Source: Selenomonas sputigena
GTDB lineage: Bacteria > Bacillota > Negativicutes > Selenomonadales > Selenomonadaceae
Direction of reading: 5' to 3'
Assembly (NCBI RefSeq): GCF_026015965.1
Contig: NZ_CP110383.1
Location: 1,429,501 to 1,493,500, forward strand
DNA: 64,000 nt
Positions 1 to 8,471 of this stretch are shown one piece after another; positions within the stretch are counted from its first letter, which is position 1; every line of letters begins with the position of its first letter. The translations under genes and the position numbers were made by a program. Below the pieces are notes generated by a model. It made no database searches. It was not told the DNA's origin and worked only from the letters and a program-made list of their open reading frames with translations.

Positions 1-286
<286 letters not shown>

Positions 287-325
287 CTATCGAATCTATC
301 GAATCTGCGCTCTCTCAGACAAATC

Positions 326-625
<300 letters not shown>

Positions 626-630
626 TCAAC

Positions 631-657
631 GGAATCGCTGACGAATCAGCTCTTCCT
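631..657. repeat. Short inverted repeat in groES leader, related to TIR repeat family
   Basis: GGAATCGCTGA and TCAGCTCTTCC face each other around a few bases. Both arms resemble the ends of the larger repeats at 2187-2454 and 12099-12379 (GGAANCGCTGATAAA). It may be a minimal derivative of that family or a simple leader stem-loop. It lies between CIRCE and the groES ribosome-binding site. Confidence 0.4.
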
Positions 658-670
658 AAATTCTTTTTTG

Positions 671-697
671 TTAGCACTCGCATTGCTTGAGTGCTAA
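671..697 (-). promoter_or_regulatory. CIRCE operator (HrcA binding site)
   Basis: The canonical inverted repeat TTAGCACTC-N9-GAGTGCTAA is present without mismatch. In Firmicutes this is the HrcA repressor site for groESL and dnaK operons. It lies just downstream of the -10 box, where bound repressor would block transcription. Confidence 0.98.
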
Positions 698-708
698 CCA
701 CAGTTCTT

Positions 709-737
709 ATATTACTCATTTTTCGACAAATAGTCAA
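709..737 (-). promoter_or_regulatory. groESL promoter (-35 TTGACT, -10 TAATAT)
   Basis: On the minus strand TTGACT (732-737) and TAATAT (709-714) are separated by 17 bp, close to the sigma-A consensus, directly upstream of CIRCE. Confidence 0.8.
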
Positions 738-805
738 GAACTTTTTTTGATTTTTTGACCTTTTAGAGAAAAATCTGCCGCGAAGTGTAATAGAACGGCA
801 CGTTG

Positions 806-2059
806 TCAGTTTTCCAGACTCTTCTCATCGAGCAGAAAATCATAGACATTCATGAAGAGGACGCCCTTCTCATTATAATGCGGCGCCGGGCTGTCCTTCG
901 TGATGATCATGCGCTTGAAAAAATCCCCCGTCAGCATCAGGGAGCGCTGCTCCTGCTCCATCTTCGCGGCATCCGGCAGCGCGTAGGCAGACTGAATGTA
1001 ATAGCGCTTCGAGCCCTTATTGCAGACGAAGTCTATTTCGAGCTGCCTGCGGATGCTGCTTCCCTTATCATTCGTGCCGTACTGCTGGATGACGCCCACA
1101 TCCACATTAAACCCACGGATCTTCAGCTCATTGAAGATGATATTCTCCATGCTGTGCGTTTCCTCCAGCTGTCTGAAATTCAGTCGGGCATTCCGCAGCC
1201 CCATGTCCGTAAAATAGTATTTCACTGGAGTGTCCATGTATTTCTTTCCCTTTACGTCATAGCGCAGAGCACCGTCAATCAGAAACGAATCACACAGATA
1301 ATCAATATAGCGTTTGATCGTACTGTTGCTGATCTTCTTTCCCTTGACCGAGCGAAAGGTCGCCGACAGCTTTTCCGGGTTGGTCAGCGAGCCGATGGCA
1401 GAAGAGAGAATGTTCAAAAGCTCTTCCAGTTCCGTCTTGTTGCGTATCCTGTGCCTGCCGACAATATCGGAAATATAGGTTTCCTCAAAAAGTGCTTTCA
1501 GAAAAGCAATCTTCTGCTCTGTCGTCGTAAAATTCAGCACCAACGGCAGACCGCCGTAGAGCATATATTCATTCCAGCCATCGTATTTGCTGCCAGAATA
1601 GACCGACATAAATTCTGCAAAGCTCAGCGGATACATGCGAACCTCATCGCCGCGCCCTCGGAATTCCGTAATCACGTCCTTCGACAGAAAGCGGGCGTTA
1701 CTGCCGGTCACATACACATCTACATTTTCCATGCGAATCAAACTGTTAAGGACGGACTCAAATTCCCCCAGAAGCTGCACCTCATCGAGCAGTACATAAT
1801 ACAGCCCTTCACCTGCGAGCTGTTCCTTCAAATACGGATACAGCACAACAGGATCGCAGAATCGCTTATTTTCAAACGTATCGAACGCGATCTCGACGAT
1901 ATGATTCGCGTCCGTTCCTTCCGAGAGCAAATGCTCCTTGAAGAGCTTGAACAAGAGATACGATTTCCCGCATCGTCGCATGCCCGTAACGACCTTGATC
2001 AGCCCGTTATGCTTCTTGCTGATCAGGGTATTCAGATAACGATCTCTTTTGATTTCCAT
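806..2059 (-). CDS. ATP-binding protein of the AAA_14 / DUF4143 family
   Basis: The 417-residue protein has an N-terminal P-loop (VTGMRRCGKSYLL, residues about 24-36), a Walker B segment (YYVLLDEVQLL), and a TGSNARFLS sensor-like motif followed by FRGRGDEVRMYPLSFAEF. These are typical of the widespread bacterial AAA_14 ATPases with a C-terminal nuclease-like DUF4143 domain. Their physiological role is largely unknown. The C-terminal part ends in a QLEIDFVCNKGSKRYYIQSAYAL stretch resembling the restriction-endonuclease-like fold. It is a lone gene between groESL and exoA and appears more AT-rich than its neighbours, which suggests recent acquisition. A perfect inverted repeat sits just upstream of its AGGAGG. 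Confidence 0.88.
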   Translation of the reverse strand: MEIKRDRYLNTLISKKHNGLIKVVTGMRRCGKSYLLFKLFKEHLLSEGTDANHIVEIAFDTFENKRFCDPVVLYPYLKEQLAGEGLYYVLLDEVQLLGEFESVLNSLIRMENVDVYVTGSNARFLSKDVITEFRGRGDEVRMYPLSFAEFMSVYSGSKYDGWNEYMLYGGLPLVLNFTTTEQKIAFLKALFEETYISDIVGRHRIRNKTELEELLNILSSAIGSLTNPEKLSATFRSVKGKKISNSTIKRYIDYLCDSFLIDGALRYDVKGKKYMDTPVKYYFTDMGLRNARLNFRQLEETHSMENIIFNELKIRGFNVDVGVIQQYGTNDKGSSIRRQLEIDFVCNKGSKRYYIQSAYALPDAAKMEQEQRSLMLTGDFFKRMIITKDSPAPHYNEKGVLFMNVYDFLLDEKSLEN

Positions 2060-2071
2060 TCCATAGCCTCC

Positions 2072-2111
2072 TATTGAAGATTTTTGCGGTATACTGAAAA
2101 AATCTTCAATA
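2072..2111. promoter_or_regulatory. Perfect 14-bp inverted repeat in front of the AAA ATPase gene
   Basis: TATTGAAGATTTTT (2072-2085) is mirrored exactly by AAAAATCTTCAATA (2098-2111) around 12 bp. It lies directly upstream of the gene's ribosome-binding site, so it is either an operator or a leader hairpin. The loop holds TATACT, which could be a -10 box in plus orientation. Confidence 0.55.
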
Positions 2112-2149
2112 TAATTATATCCCCGACAGCATTATTTTTCCAGTCAAAT

Positions 2150-2185
2150 AAAAAGATTTTTGCGGCTGCCCGCAAAAATCTTTTT
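2150..2185. terminator. 16-bp perfect hairpin, probable bidirectional terminator
   Basis: AAAAAGATTTTTGCGG (2150-2165) pairs with CCGCAAAAATCTTTTT (2170-2185) around a 4-base loop. T-rich ends on both strands fit an intrinsic terminator for transcription coming from exoA. The core GATTTTTGCGG is shared with the inverted repeat at 2072-2111. Confidence 0.6.
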
Positions 2186-2186
2186 T

Positions 2187-2454
2187 AGGGAAACGCTGAT
2201 AAAATGAAGTCGCCCAGATTTGCGCAGATGCGCTGTATCTATCGAGGAGACAAGCTACACGCACAAACGTCCACTTTGTAGACATTGTGCGCCGCCCTTA
2301 CCTGAAACCAGCCAATCGATCTGCGCCTTCGGCTTGACCTCTTGGGGTTTCAGTGTAAACCGGAGGCGTAGCGGTGCTACGTCGAGGATTTGTCGACGAC
2401 GAGAGGACAGCGCAGATGCGTGAAGATGGGTGGCTGAATTTATCAGTGGTCCCT
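2187..2454. repeat. 268-bp element with terminal inverted repeats (copy A)
   Basis: The left end AGGGAAACGCTGATAAA and the right end (reverse complement AGGGACCACTGATAAA) form imperfect terminal inverted repeats. The first ~45 bp and last ~90 bp closely match the element at 12099-12379; the middle has diverged. The conserved right part contains CGTAGCGGTGCTACG and a GTCG...CGAC hairpin. GCGCAGATGCG occurs near both ends. No transposase or convincing ORF is inside, so it looks like a non-autonomous, MITE-like repeat. It fills most of the 465-bp gap between the AAA ATPase gene and exoA. Confidence 0.7.
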
Positions 2455-2524
2455 TAGGAACTCATATAAAATCGACCTGCCGCGTAGCAACAAAGCTGTT
2501 CCTCGCTTCTCCGATCTTCCCCCC

Positions 2525-3277
2525 TCACCCCAGCACCAGTCCCACAGGACAATGATCGCTGCCGAAGACCTCGTTGTGGATCGTCGCCTCCTTGATCTTC
2601 GGCGCAAGGCGGTCGGAAACGAGGAAGTAGTCGATGCGCCAGCCTGCATTCGTCTCACGCGCCTTGCGGAGATACGACCACCAGGTATAGATGCCCGTCT
2701 TGTCGGGGTAGAGTGCGCGGAACGTGTCGGTGAAGCCCGCTGCGAGAAGCTCCGTCATCTTCTCGCGCTCCTCGTCGGTGAAGCCTGCATTCTTGCGGTT
2801 CGTCTTGGGATTCTTGAGGTCGATTTCCGTATGCGCCACGTTGAGGTCGCCGCAGACGACGACGGGCTTCTTCGCGTCAAGCGCCAAAAGATAGTCGCGG
2901 AACGCCTCCTCCCACGTCATGCGATAGGCGAGGCGCTCAAGGCCGCGCTGCGAATTTGGCGTGTAAACTGTCACGAAGTAGAGATCGTCGAACTCCAACG
3001 CGATGACGCGCCCCTCGTGATCGTGCTCTTCAATGCCGAGACCGTAGCTGACGGAAAGCGGCTCGATGCGGCTGAAGACCGCCGTGCCCGAGTAGCCCTT
3101 CTTCTCCGCACTGTTCCAATACTGCTTGTAGCCCGTAAGCTCCAAGATTGCCTGCTCCGGCTGCATCTTCGTCTCCTGCACGCCGAAGACGTCGGCGTCG
3201 AGCGCCTTGAACGACTGCATGAAGCCCTTGCCGAGGCAAGCGCGCAGACCATTGACATTCCATGATACGAAACGCAT
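2525..3277 (-). CDS. exoA: Exodeoxyribonuclease III / AP endonuclease
   Basis: This metal-dependent DNA repair nuclease cuts at abasic sites and degrades duplex DNA from 3' ends. The 250 residues show the full exonuclease-endonuclease-phosphatase signature in order: SWNVNGLRA (5-13), VQETK (33-37, catalytic Glu), VYTPNSQRG, the [12 protein letters not shown] metal/catalytic block, [10 protein letters not shown] and GSDHCPVGL (catalytic Asp-His) at the C-terminus. GGGGGA precedes the ATG. It lies 12 bp downstream of uppP and may be co-transcribed with it. Confidence 0.96.
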   Translation of the reverse strand: MRFVSWNVNGLRACLGKGFMQSFKALDADVFGVQETKMQPEQAILELTGYKQYWNSAEKKGYSGTAVFSRIEPLSVSYGLGIEEHDHEGRVIALEFDDLYFVTVYTPNSQRGLERLAYRMTWEEAFRDYLLALDAKKPVVVCGDLNVAHTEIDLKNPKTNRKNAGFTDEEREKMTELLAAGFTDTFRALYPDKTGIYTWWSYLRKARETNAGWRIDYFLVSDRLAPKIKEATIHNEVFGSDHCPVGLVLG

Positions 3278-3289
3278 GATATTTCCCCC

Positions 3290-4135
3290 TCAGCCCTGCA
3301 CGGGATCGCCGACGAAGTAGAGATAGAGGACGACGATGATGCCGAGCACGATGCGATACCAACCGAACGCCTTGAAATCATTGTTCTTGATGTAGCGCAG
3401 CAGAAACTTGATCGAAAGGATCGACACGACGAATGCCGTCGCCATGCCCACGACGAGAATCAAGATCTCGCTGCCCGTGTAGTGCCAGCCAAACTTGACC
3501 ATCTTCAAGAGACTCGCGCCGAACATGACGGGAATGGCGAGGAAGAACGTGAATTCCGCCGCCACATAGCGCGACGTGCCGAAGAGGATGCCGCCCAAGA
3601 TCGTCGCGCCCGAGCGCGACGTGCCCGGCACGAGAGACAGCACCTGGAACAGGCCGATGATGAACGCCGTCTTGTAGTCGAGCCGCTCGATCTCGCGCAC
3701 GCGCGGCGTGCGACGCTTATTGTACGTCTCGACGACGAGGAACATGACGCCGTAGAAGATCAAGGTCGCCGCGACGACAGGCGCTGTCATAAAGTGCTCT
3801 TCCATGAACTTGTTGAACAAAAGTCCGATGACCGCCGCCGGCACGCAGGCAAGGATGACCTTGTACCAGAGCTGCCACGTAGCACGCTTCTCCCAGCTTG
3901 ACTTCCAGCTCGAAAACGGGTTGAGCTTCTCAAAGTTCAGCACGACGACGGCAAGGATGGCGCCGAGCTGTATGACGACGAGGAACATGTCCATAAAGGA
4001 CTTCGAGACGTCGAGCTTGATGAACTCATCGACAAGAATCATATGTCCCGTACTGCTGATCGGCAGCCACTCCGTCAGCCCTTCGACAATGCCCAGGACA
4101 ACCGTTTTCAAAAGCTCCATAATACTTAAATCCAC
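3290..4135 (-). CDS. uppP: Undecaprenyl-diphosphatase UppP (BacA family)
   Basis: This integral membrane phosphatase regenerates undecaprenyl phosphate, the lipid carrier for peptidoglycan and other envelope polymers. The family motifs [17 protein letters not shown] (residues about 18-34, catalytic Glu/Ser/His region) and [10 protein letters not shown] (catalytic Arg) are present, with several hydrophobic helices. Length is normal at 281 residues. A GTG start is taken because AGGGGG precedes it by 7 bp; an in-frame ATG 15 bp downstream is the alternative. Confidence 0.96.
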   Translation of the reverse strand: MDLSIMELLKTVVLGIVEGLTEWLPISSTGHMILVDEFIKLDVSKSFMDMFLVVIQLGAILAVVVLNFEKLNPFSSWKSSWEKRATWQLWYKVILACVPAAVIGLLFNKFMEEHFMTAPVVAATLIFYGVMFLVVETYNKRRTPRVREIERLDYKTAFIIGLFQVLSLVPGTSRSGATILGGILFGTSRYVAAEFTFFLAIPVMFGASLLKMVKFGWHYTGSEILILVVGMATAFVVSILSIKFLLRYIKNNDFKAFGWYRIVLGIIVVLYLYFVGDPVQG

Positions 4136-4294
4136 ACAGAATCCCCCTAATTCTCCCTACGAGATATTGAACGGGAACATTATACCACAGTTGCCGCGTC
4201 GTTGGAACAAAAAGGATTGCTCTTTCCATTCGCAAACTTACGGAATCACTGCCCACTCATGAATCCTTGAATTATAAAAGATAATAAATCTTAT

Positions 4295-4323
4295 TTGTGA
4301 ATCCGTACCATTTATGCTATAAT
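4295..4323 (+). promoter_or_regulatory. dps promoter
   Basis: TTGTGA (4295-4300), 17 bp, TATAAT (4318-4323) with a TGC extended -10. The AT-rich stretch just upstream (4270-4290) weakly resembles a PerR/Fur-type site, but the match is poor. Confidence 0.75.
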
Positions 4324-4380
4324 GGGAGCGATGAATTTGCGGGCAAAGTTCCGCCCCTATATCGCAAAGGAGGATTTTTC

Positions 4381-4812
4381 ATGCACAAGATGTTGAACCA
4401 GCTTCTTTCCGACCTCGTCGTCGAATATCACAAACTTCAGCACTACCACTGGTACGTCAAGGGTCCCGACTTCTTCCCCGTTCACGCGCAGTTGGAAAGC
4501 TACTACGACGGCGTGCGCGAAGACATCGACGCCATCGCCGAGAGCCTGCTGCAGATCAACCACGAACCGCTGTCGTCCCTCAAGGACTTCCTCGCAACCG
4601 CGAAGATTGAGGAAGCGAAGCCCGGCTTCGTGACCTCGGACGAGATCCTCGCTGAAGTCGAGAAGGACTTCTCCTATATCTACGAGCAGGTGCGCAGCCT
4701 CAAGAAAGCTGCCGACGAGGCGAACCGCTACGTCACTTCCATGCTCATGGACGACCTCATCAAGAAATACGCCAAGTCGCTGTGGATGCTTCGTCAGGCG
4801 CGCATGAAGTAA
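4381..4812 (+). CDS. dps: Dps-family ferritin-like DNA-binding / iron-storage protein
   Basis: Dps proteins form 12-mers that oxidise and store iron and protect DNA from peroxide. The 143 residues match the family: a first helix with HYHWYVKGPDFFPVHAQLE (His and acidic ferroxidase residues at the subunit interface), then YYDGVREDIDAIAESLLQI, and a helix-rich C-terminus ending in LWMLRQARMK. The ATG at 4381 is chosen because AAAGGAGG lies just upstream; a longer in-frame ORF from 4297 would run through the promoter region. It has its own sigma-A promoter and a strong terminator after it. Confidence 0.94.
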   Translation: MHKMLNQLLSDLVVEYHKLQHYHWYVKGPDFFPVHAQLESYYDGVREDIDAIAESLLQINHEPLSSLKDFLATAKIEEAKPGFVTSDEILAEVEKDFSYIYEQVRSLKKAADEANRYVTSMLMDDLIKKYAKSLWMLRQARMK

Positions 4813-4840
4813 GAGAACCCGCAGCATGAACAGTCAAAAA

Positions 4841-4875
4841 TGGGCGATGCATAGACATGCATCGCCCATTTTTTC
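4841..4875. terminator. Bidirectional terminator between dps and glyS
   Basis: TGGGCGATGCAT (4841-4852) pairs perfectly with ATGCATCGCCCA (4857-4868) around a 4-base loop. It is followed by TTTTTT on the plus strand and by TTTTT on the minus strand, so it can end both converging units. Confidence 0.9.
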
Positions 4876-4890
4876 ATTTCGTGCCGCTCT

Positions 4891-4971
4891 TCAGGTCTTG
4901 AACTTGGCGGCCGCCGCATTGAGGTCGTGTGCCATATCGGAGAGACCGCGCGTACTTGCAGCGATCTCTTC
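4891..4971 (-). pseudogene. C-terminal tail remnant of a methyl-accepting chemotaxis protein
   Basis: Immediately after the glyS TAA, in the same frame, 26 sense codons follow before a TGA. They translate to EEIAASTRGLSDMAHDLN plus an Ala-rich run ending KFKT. This pattern (EEIAAS, L-x-x-MA-x-x-L, terminal KFK) is the usual extreme C-terminus of methyl-accepting chemotaxis proteins. No start codon or upstream chemoreceptor sequence is visible, because glyS occupies the preceding DNA. It is best read as the leftover end of a chemoreceptor gene replaced by the glyS 3' end. The match is by eye and short, so chance cannot be excluded. Confidence 0.55.
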
Positions 4972-7038
4972 TTACGCTTGCACGATCTTACTGAAGTCAG
5001 CGACCTCGCGCAGGAGATCGTCGACGCCCTTCAAGAGGGCGAGGCGATTCTTGCGAATCTTCTCGTCGTCCGCCATGACCATGACGGCGTCAAAGAAGGC
5101 GTTGATCGGCTCGGCAAGATCCTTGAAATCGTCGATGGCGCCGACGAAGTCGTGCGCCTCGATGAGGCTCTCAGCTGCACTCCTAGCGGAAGCGTAGGCC
5201 TTCATCAGTTCCTTCTCCTCGTCCGTCTCGAAGAGCGCTGCATCGACGTGCACTTCGCCCTTCTCCGCCTTCGCCGCGAGGTTCGCCACGCGCACGAAGG
5301 CCTGCACGGCGTCCGCCATGCCGGGCGCGGCAAGCTGCTCTCTGACCGCCTTCGCCGCGAGCAGCACGCGGCGCACGTCGTCGACATTGCCAAGCACAGC
5401 ATCAGCGATGTCGTAGCGTATGCCTTCTTCGGCGAGCACGTTCTTGAGGCGCAGGCGCATGAAGTCAGCGACATCCGCCTGCATCTTCTCGCGCACCGCC
5501 GCATCCGTGATCTTGAGCAGATCCATCGTCCAGTCCACGAGGTCATGCAGGGATATGGCAACGCCCGCCTCGATGATGCTGTGTACCATGCCGAGCGCCT
5601 GGCGGCGCAGGGCGAAGGGATCTTGAGAACCCGTCGGAATCAGGCCGCGGCTGAACGTCGCGACGATGTTGTCCATCTTGTCCGCGAGACTCACGACGAG
5701 CCCCGCACGCGTCTTCGGCTGCGCATCGCCCGCAAAGCGCGGCATGTAGTGCTCGTCGATCGCGAGGGCTACGTCCTCACCCTCGCCGTCGAGACGCGCG
5801 TACTCCTTGCCCATGACGCCCTGCAGCTCCGTGAACTCCGTGACCATTCCCGTCACGAGATCCGCCTTGGAAAGAAGCGCTGCACGCATCGCCGCTTTCT
5901 TCTCGGCATCATTCGCATCGATGGCGTCAGCGATTTTTCCTGCGAGCTTTTCGAGACGCAGTGACTTGTCGTAGACCGTGCCAAGCCCTTCCTGGAACAC
6001 GACGGTCTTGAGCTTTTCCAAATGCTCCGCAAGGCTCTTCTTCCTGTCCTCGTCGAAGAAGAACTGCGCGTCGGCGAGGCGCGCGCGCAGCACGCGCTCG
6101 TTGCCGTGCTGCACCGTCTCAAGGTACTCTTTCCCGCCGTTTCGCACCGTGAGGAAGAGCGGCAGGAGCTTGCCGTCCGCCGACTTCACGGGGAAGTAGC
6201 GCTGATGGTCGCGCATCGGCGTGATGACGGCATCGGGCGGCAGCGCGAGATACTTGTCCTCGAAACTTCCCGCGAGCGCTGTCGGATACTCGACGAGGTA
6301 AAGCACCTCTTCGAGGAGGTTCGGCGTGATTTCCGCCGTGCCGCCATGCGCCTTCGCTGCTTCGACGAGTCCCTCCTCAATCAGAGCCTTGCGCCGCGCG
6401 GGATCGACGATGATGAAGGCCTTCTCGCACGCCTCCTCGTAATGCGCGGCATCCTCAATCGTGAAGTCGCCCGTGCTGAGGAAACGATGGCCGCGCGATG
6501 TATTGCCGCTCTTGACACATGCAAGCTCGAAGGGCACGATCCTATCGCCGTAGAGCGCGACGAGCCAGCGCAGGGGACGAATGAAGCGGAAGTCGAGGTC
6601 GCCCCAGCGCATGCTGTTCGGAAGCGGAAGACCTGAAATGAGCTCGGGCAGCATCTTTGCCAGCACCTTTTCCGCACTCTCTCCCTTTTCTTCGACGAGC
6701 GCATAGACGTAGCCGTCACGCACGACGAGATCCTGCGCCTTCAATCCCTGCCCGCGTGCGAAGCCTTCCGCCGCCTTCGTCGGCTTGCCTGCCGCATCGA
6801 ACGCCACCTGTACGGAAGGACCGCGCTTCTCCTCGGCGACGTCCTCCTGCTTTTCTGCGAGTCCTTCGACGACGAGCGCGAGGCGGCGCGGCGTGCCGAG
6901 CGTCCGCACCGCGCCGTGCGCGAGGCGCAGTTCCTTCAGAGCCTTCTTCGCGTTCTCGCCAAGCTCCTTGAGCATTCCGGGCATCGCATGTGCCGGAATC
7001 TCCTCCGTACCGATCTCCAACAACAAATCCTTGCTCAT
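4972..7038 (-). CDS. glyS: Glycyl-tRNA synthetase beta subunit
   Basis: This is the large subunit of the bacterial alpha2-beta2 enzyme that charges tRNA-Gly. The 688 residues start [21 protein letters not shown], the typical N-terminus, and contain [37 protein letters not shown]-like sequence and the HD-type region with [19 protein letters not shown], all family hallmarks. A longer reading frame exists upstream, but it runs through glyQ; the ATG overlaps the glyQ stop (ATGA), giving translational coupling. Control comes from the T-box upstream of glyQ. Confidence 0.97.
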   Translation of the reverse strand: MSKDLLLEIGTEEIPAHAMPGMLKELGENAKKALKELRLAHGAVRTLGTPRRLALVVEGLAEKQEDVAEEKRGPSVQVAFDAAGKPTKAAEGFARGQGLKAQDLVVRDGYVYALVEEKGESAEKVLAKMLPELISGLPLPNSMRWGDLDFRFIRPLRWLVALYGDRIVPFELACVKSGNTSRGHRFLSTGDFTIEDAAHYEEACEKAFIIVDPARRKALIEEGLVEAAKAHGGTAEITPNLLEEVLYLVEYPTALAGSFEDKYLALPPDAVITPMRDHQRYFPVKSADGKLLPLFLTVRNGGKEYLETVQHGNERVLRARLADAQFFFDEDRKKSLAEHLEKLKTVVFQEGLGTVYDKSLRLEKLAGKIADAIDANDAEKKAAMRAALLSKADLVTGMVTEFTELQGVMGKEYARLDGEGEDVALAIDEHYMPRFAGDAQPKTRAGLVVSLADKMDNIVATFSRGLIPTGSQDPFALRRQALGMVHSIIEAGVAISLHDLVDWTMDLLKITDAAVREKMQADVADFMRLRLKNVLAEEGIRYDIADAVLGNVDDVRRVLLAAKAVREQLAAPGMADAVQAFVRVANLAAKAEKGEVHVDAALFETDEEKELMKAYASARSAAESLIEAHDFVGAIDDFKDLAEPINAFFDAVMVMADDEKIRKNRLALLKGVDDLLREVADFSKIVQA

Positions 7039-7916
7039 GCTTTCGCCCCCCTCTTCAGCATCGGATAGCCAAGTTCCTCGCGCTGCTTCAGATAGCACTG
7101 GGCGCAAAGGCGCGCAAGCCTTCTCACGCGCCCGATGAACGCCGTGCGCTCCGACACGCTGATCGCGCCGCGCGCGTCGAGCAGATTGAAGGCGTGCGAG
7201 CACTTCAAAACGTAATCGTAGGCGGGATGGACGCGCCCCAGCTCAATGATGCGCACGGCCTCCTTCTCGTACTTGTCAAAAAGATCGAAGAGAAGAGCCT
7301 CATCCGACAGGTCGAAGGAATACGCCGACTGCTCGACTTCGTTCTGATGGAAGACGTCGCCGTATGTATAATCTGCCGTCCACTGGATGTCGAAGACGTT
7401 CTCGACGCCCTGGATGTACATGGCAAGACGCTCCAGCCCATAGGTGATCTCCGAGGAGACGGGCTTGACGTCCACGCTGCCGACCTGCTGGAAATAGGTG
7501 AACTGCGTGATCTCCATGCCGTCGAGCCAGACTTCCCAGCCAAGACCCCATGCGCCCAAGGTCGGCGACTCCCAGTTGTCCTCGACGAAGCGGATGTCGT
7601 GCTGCTTGGGATCGATGCCAAGGCTTTCGAGACTTTCGAGGTAAAGCTCCTGGATATTGTCAGGCGACGGCTTCATGATGACCTGGAACTGATGGTGCTG
7701 ATACAGACGATTCGGATTGTCGCCGTAGCGCCCGTCCGCCGGACGGCGCGAAGGCTCGACATAGGCGACGTTCCACGGCTCCGGCCCCAAGACGCGCAGG
7801 AAGGTCGCGGGATTCATCGTGCCCGCGCCCTTCTCCACGTCATACGGCTGCGCCAAGATGCAGCCTTGCTCGCTCCAGAACTTCTGCAGAGCGAGGATGA
7901 TCTCCTGAAACTTCAA
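7035..7916 (-). CDS. glyQ: Glycyl-tRNA synthetase alpha subunit
   Basis: This catalytic subunit carries the class II core. The 293-residue protein is nearly diagnostic: [68 protein letters not shown] and [20 protein letters not shown]. No suitable ATG exists. A TTG at 7916 is chosen because AAGGAG lies 9 bp upstream and the downstream protein then aligns with the normal start ([14 protein letters not shown]). Upstream in-frame codons run into the T-box leader and are not coding. It overlaps glyS by 4 bp. Confidence 0.96.
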   Translation of the reverse strand: MKFQEIILALQKFWSEQGCILAQPYDVEKGAGTMNPATFLRVLGPEPWNVAYVEPSRRPADGRYGDNPNRLYQHHQFQVIMKPSPDNIQELYLESLESLGIDPKQHDIRFVEDNWESPTLGAWGLGWEVWLDGMEITQFTYFQQVGSVDVKPVSSEITYGLERLAMYIQGVENVFDIQWTADYTYGDVFHQNEVEQSAYSFDLSDEALLFDLFDKYEKEAVRIIELGRVHPAYDYVLKCSHAFNLLDARGAISVSERTAFIGRVRRLARLCAQCYLKQREELGYPMLKRGAKA

Positions 7917-7939
7917 ATCGAACAACTCCTTATCTCGCG

Positions 7940-8194
7940 AAACGGACAAAAAAACGCCCCGCCCCGCAACAAAAATGTCACAGGGACGAGACGTATCCCG
8001 CGGTTCCACCCTGATTGACGCCGCCGTGCAGCAAAGCATGCTGCGGCAAACGCCCACCTTGAATTTTATTGAACTGATGCTCCAAAGCGCCCGTCACTCC
8101 CAAGAACCGCGCAAGAATCGTGCGCCGCCCTGACGGTCTTCCACTGCCACCGTCTCGCTGTACGGAAGTTCCTTTTCTTCTTCATCGCATGTTT
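7940..8194 (-). ncRNA. T-box riboswitch (glycyl-tRNA sensing) upstream of glyQS
   Basis: On the minus strand the leader contains the conserved T-box core AGGGTGGAACCGCGG (7997-8012), including the UGGN that pairs with the acceptor end of uncharged tRNA. It is followed by a GC-rich terminator (GTCTCGTCCCTG against GCGGGGCGGGGCG, then a run of seven T) ending about 7950. An upstream stem I region spans to about 8190. In Firmicutes such leaders sit in front of glyQS and permit read-through when tRNA-Gly is uncharged. Outer limits are approximate. Confidence 0.93.
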
Positions 8195-8405
8195 AGTTTA
8201 GCAAAGGATGCGGCGGCTTGTCAATGGAGGGAATATCATTTGTTATCATACCCAGTTTTCCACGCTTAATCCAGCAACACGTTATGCCGAGCTGCTGCAG
8301 CGCCAACCTTTTTAAAAGCTGCGGCACATTCGATCTCTTCGCACGCGCCGCCTTCACAAATTTTCTGCGCTCCATATTGTTGAGCGGAACATTCACCATA
8401 CGCAT
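8193..8405 (-). CDS. Small protein, possibly ribbon-helix-helix-like or a remnant
   Basis: A 70-residue ORF starts at an ATG 9 bp after GGGAGG. Its first half (MRMVNVPLNNMERRKFVKAA) and the following ARAKRSNVPQLLKRLALQQL resemble the basic strand-helix-helix arrangement of CopG/Arc-type proteins. The second half looks unrelated and runs into the glyQS promoter. No partner gene is adjacent. It may be a truncated antitoxin-like gene whose 3' end was replaced, or a chance ORF with a good ribosome-binding site. I do not recognise a specific family. Confidence 0.38.
   Translation of the reverse strand: MRMVNVPLNNMERRKFVKAARAKRSNVPQLLKRLALQQLGITCCWIKRGKLGMITNDIPSIDKPPHPLLN
8195..8224 (-). promoter_or_regulatory. 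Promoter of the glyQS T-box leader
   Basis: On the minus strand TTGACA (8219-8224) and TAAACT (8195-8200) are 18 bp apart, just upstream of the T-box leader. The promoter overlaps the end of the small ORF at 8193-8405. Confidence 0.65.
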
Positions 8406-8471
8406 AGCAGCCACCTCCCTACAAATGATTATATTTCATCCAATCGTATGCCGTCAAGACAAACTGCACGT

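Noticed and set aside
2220-2423. 67-codon ORF inside repeat copy A
   Set aside because: Its frame is not kept in copy B, it has no ribosome-binding site, and the sequence is explained by the repeat.
4265-4295. PerR/Fur box upstream of dps
   Set aside because: About nine of fourteen positions match the PerR consensus, which is too weak in AT-rich DNA.
4297-4380. N-terminal extension of Dps from 4297
   Set aside because: It overlaps the promoter -10 box; the ATG at 4381 has AAAGGAGG and fits the family length.
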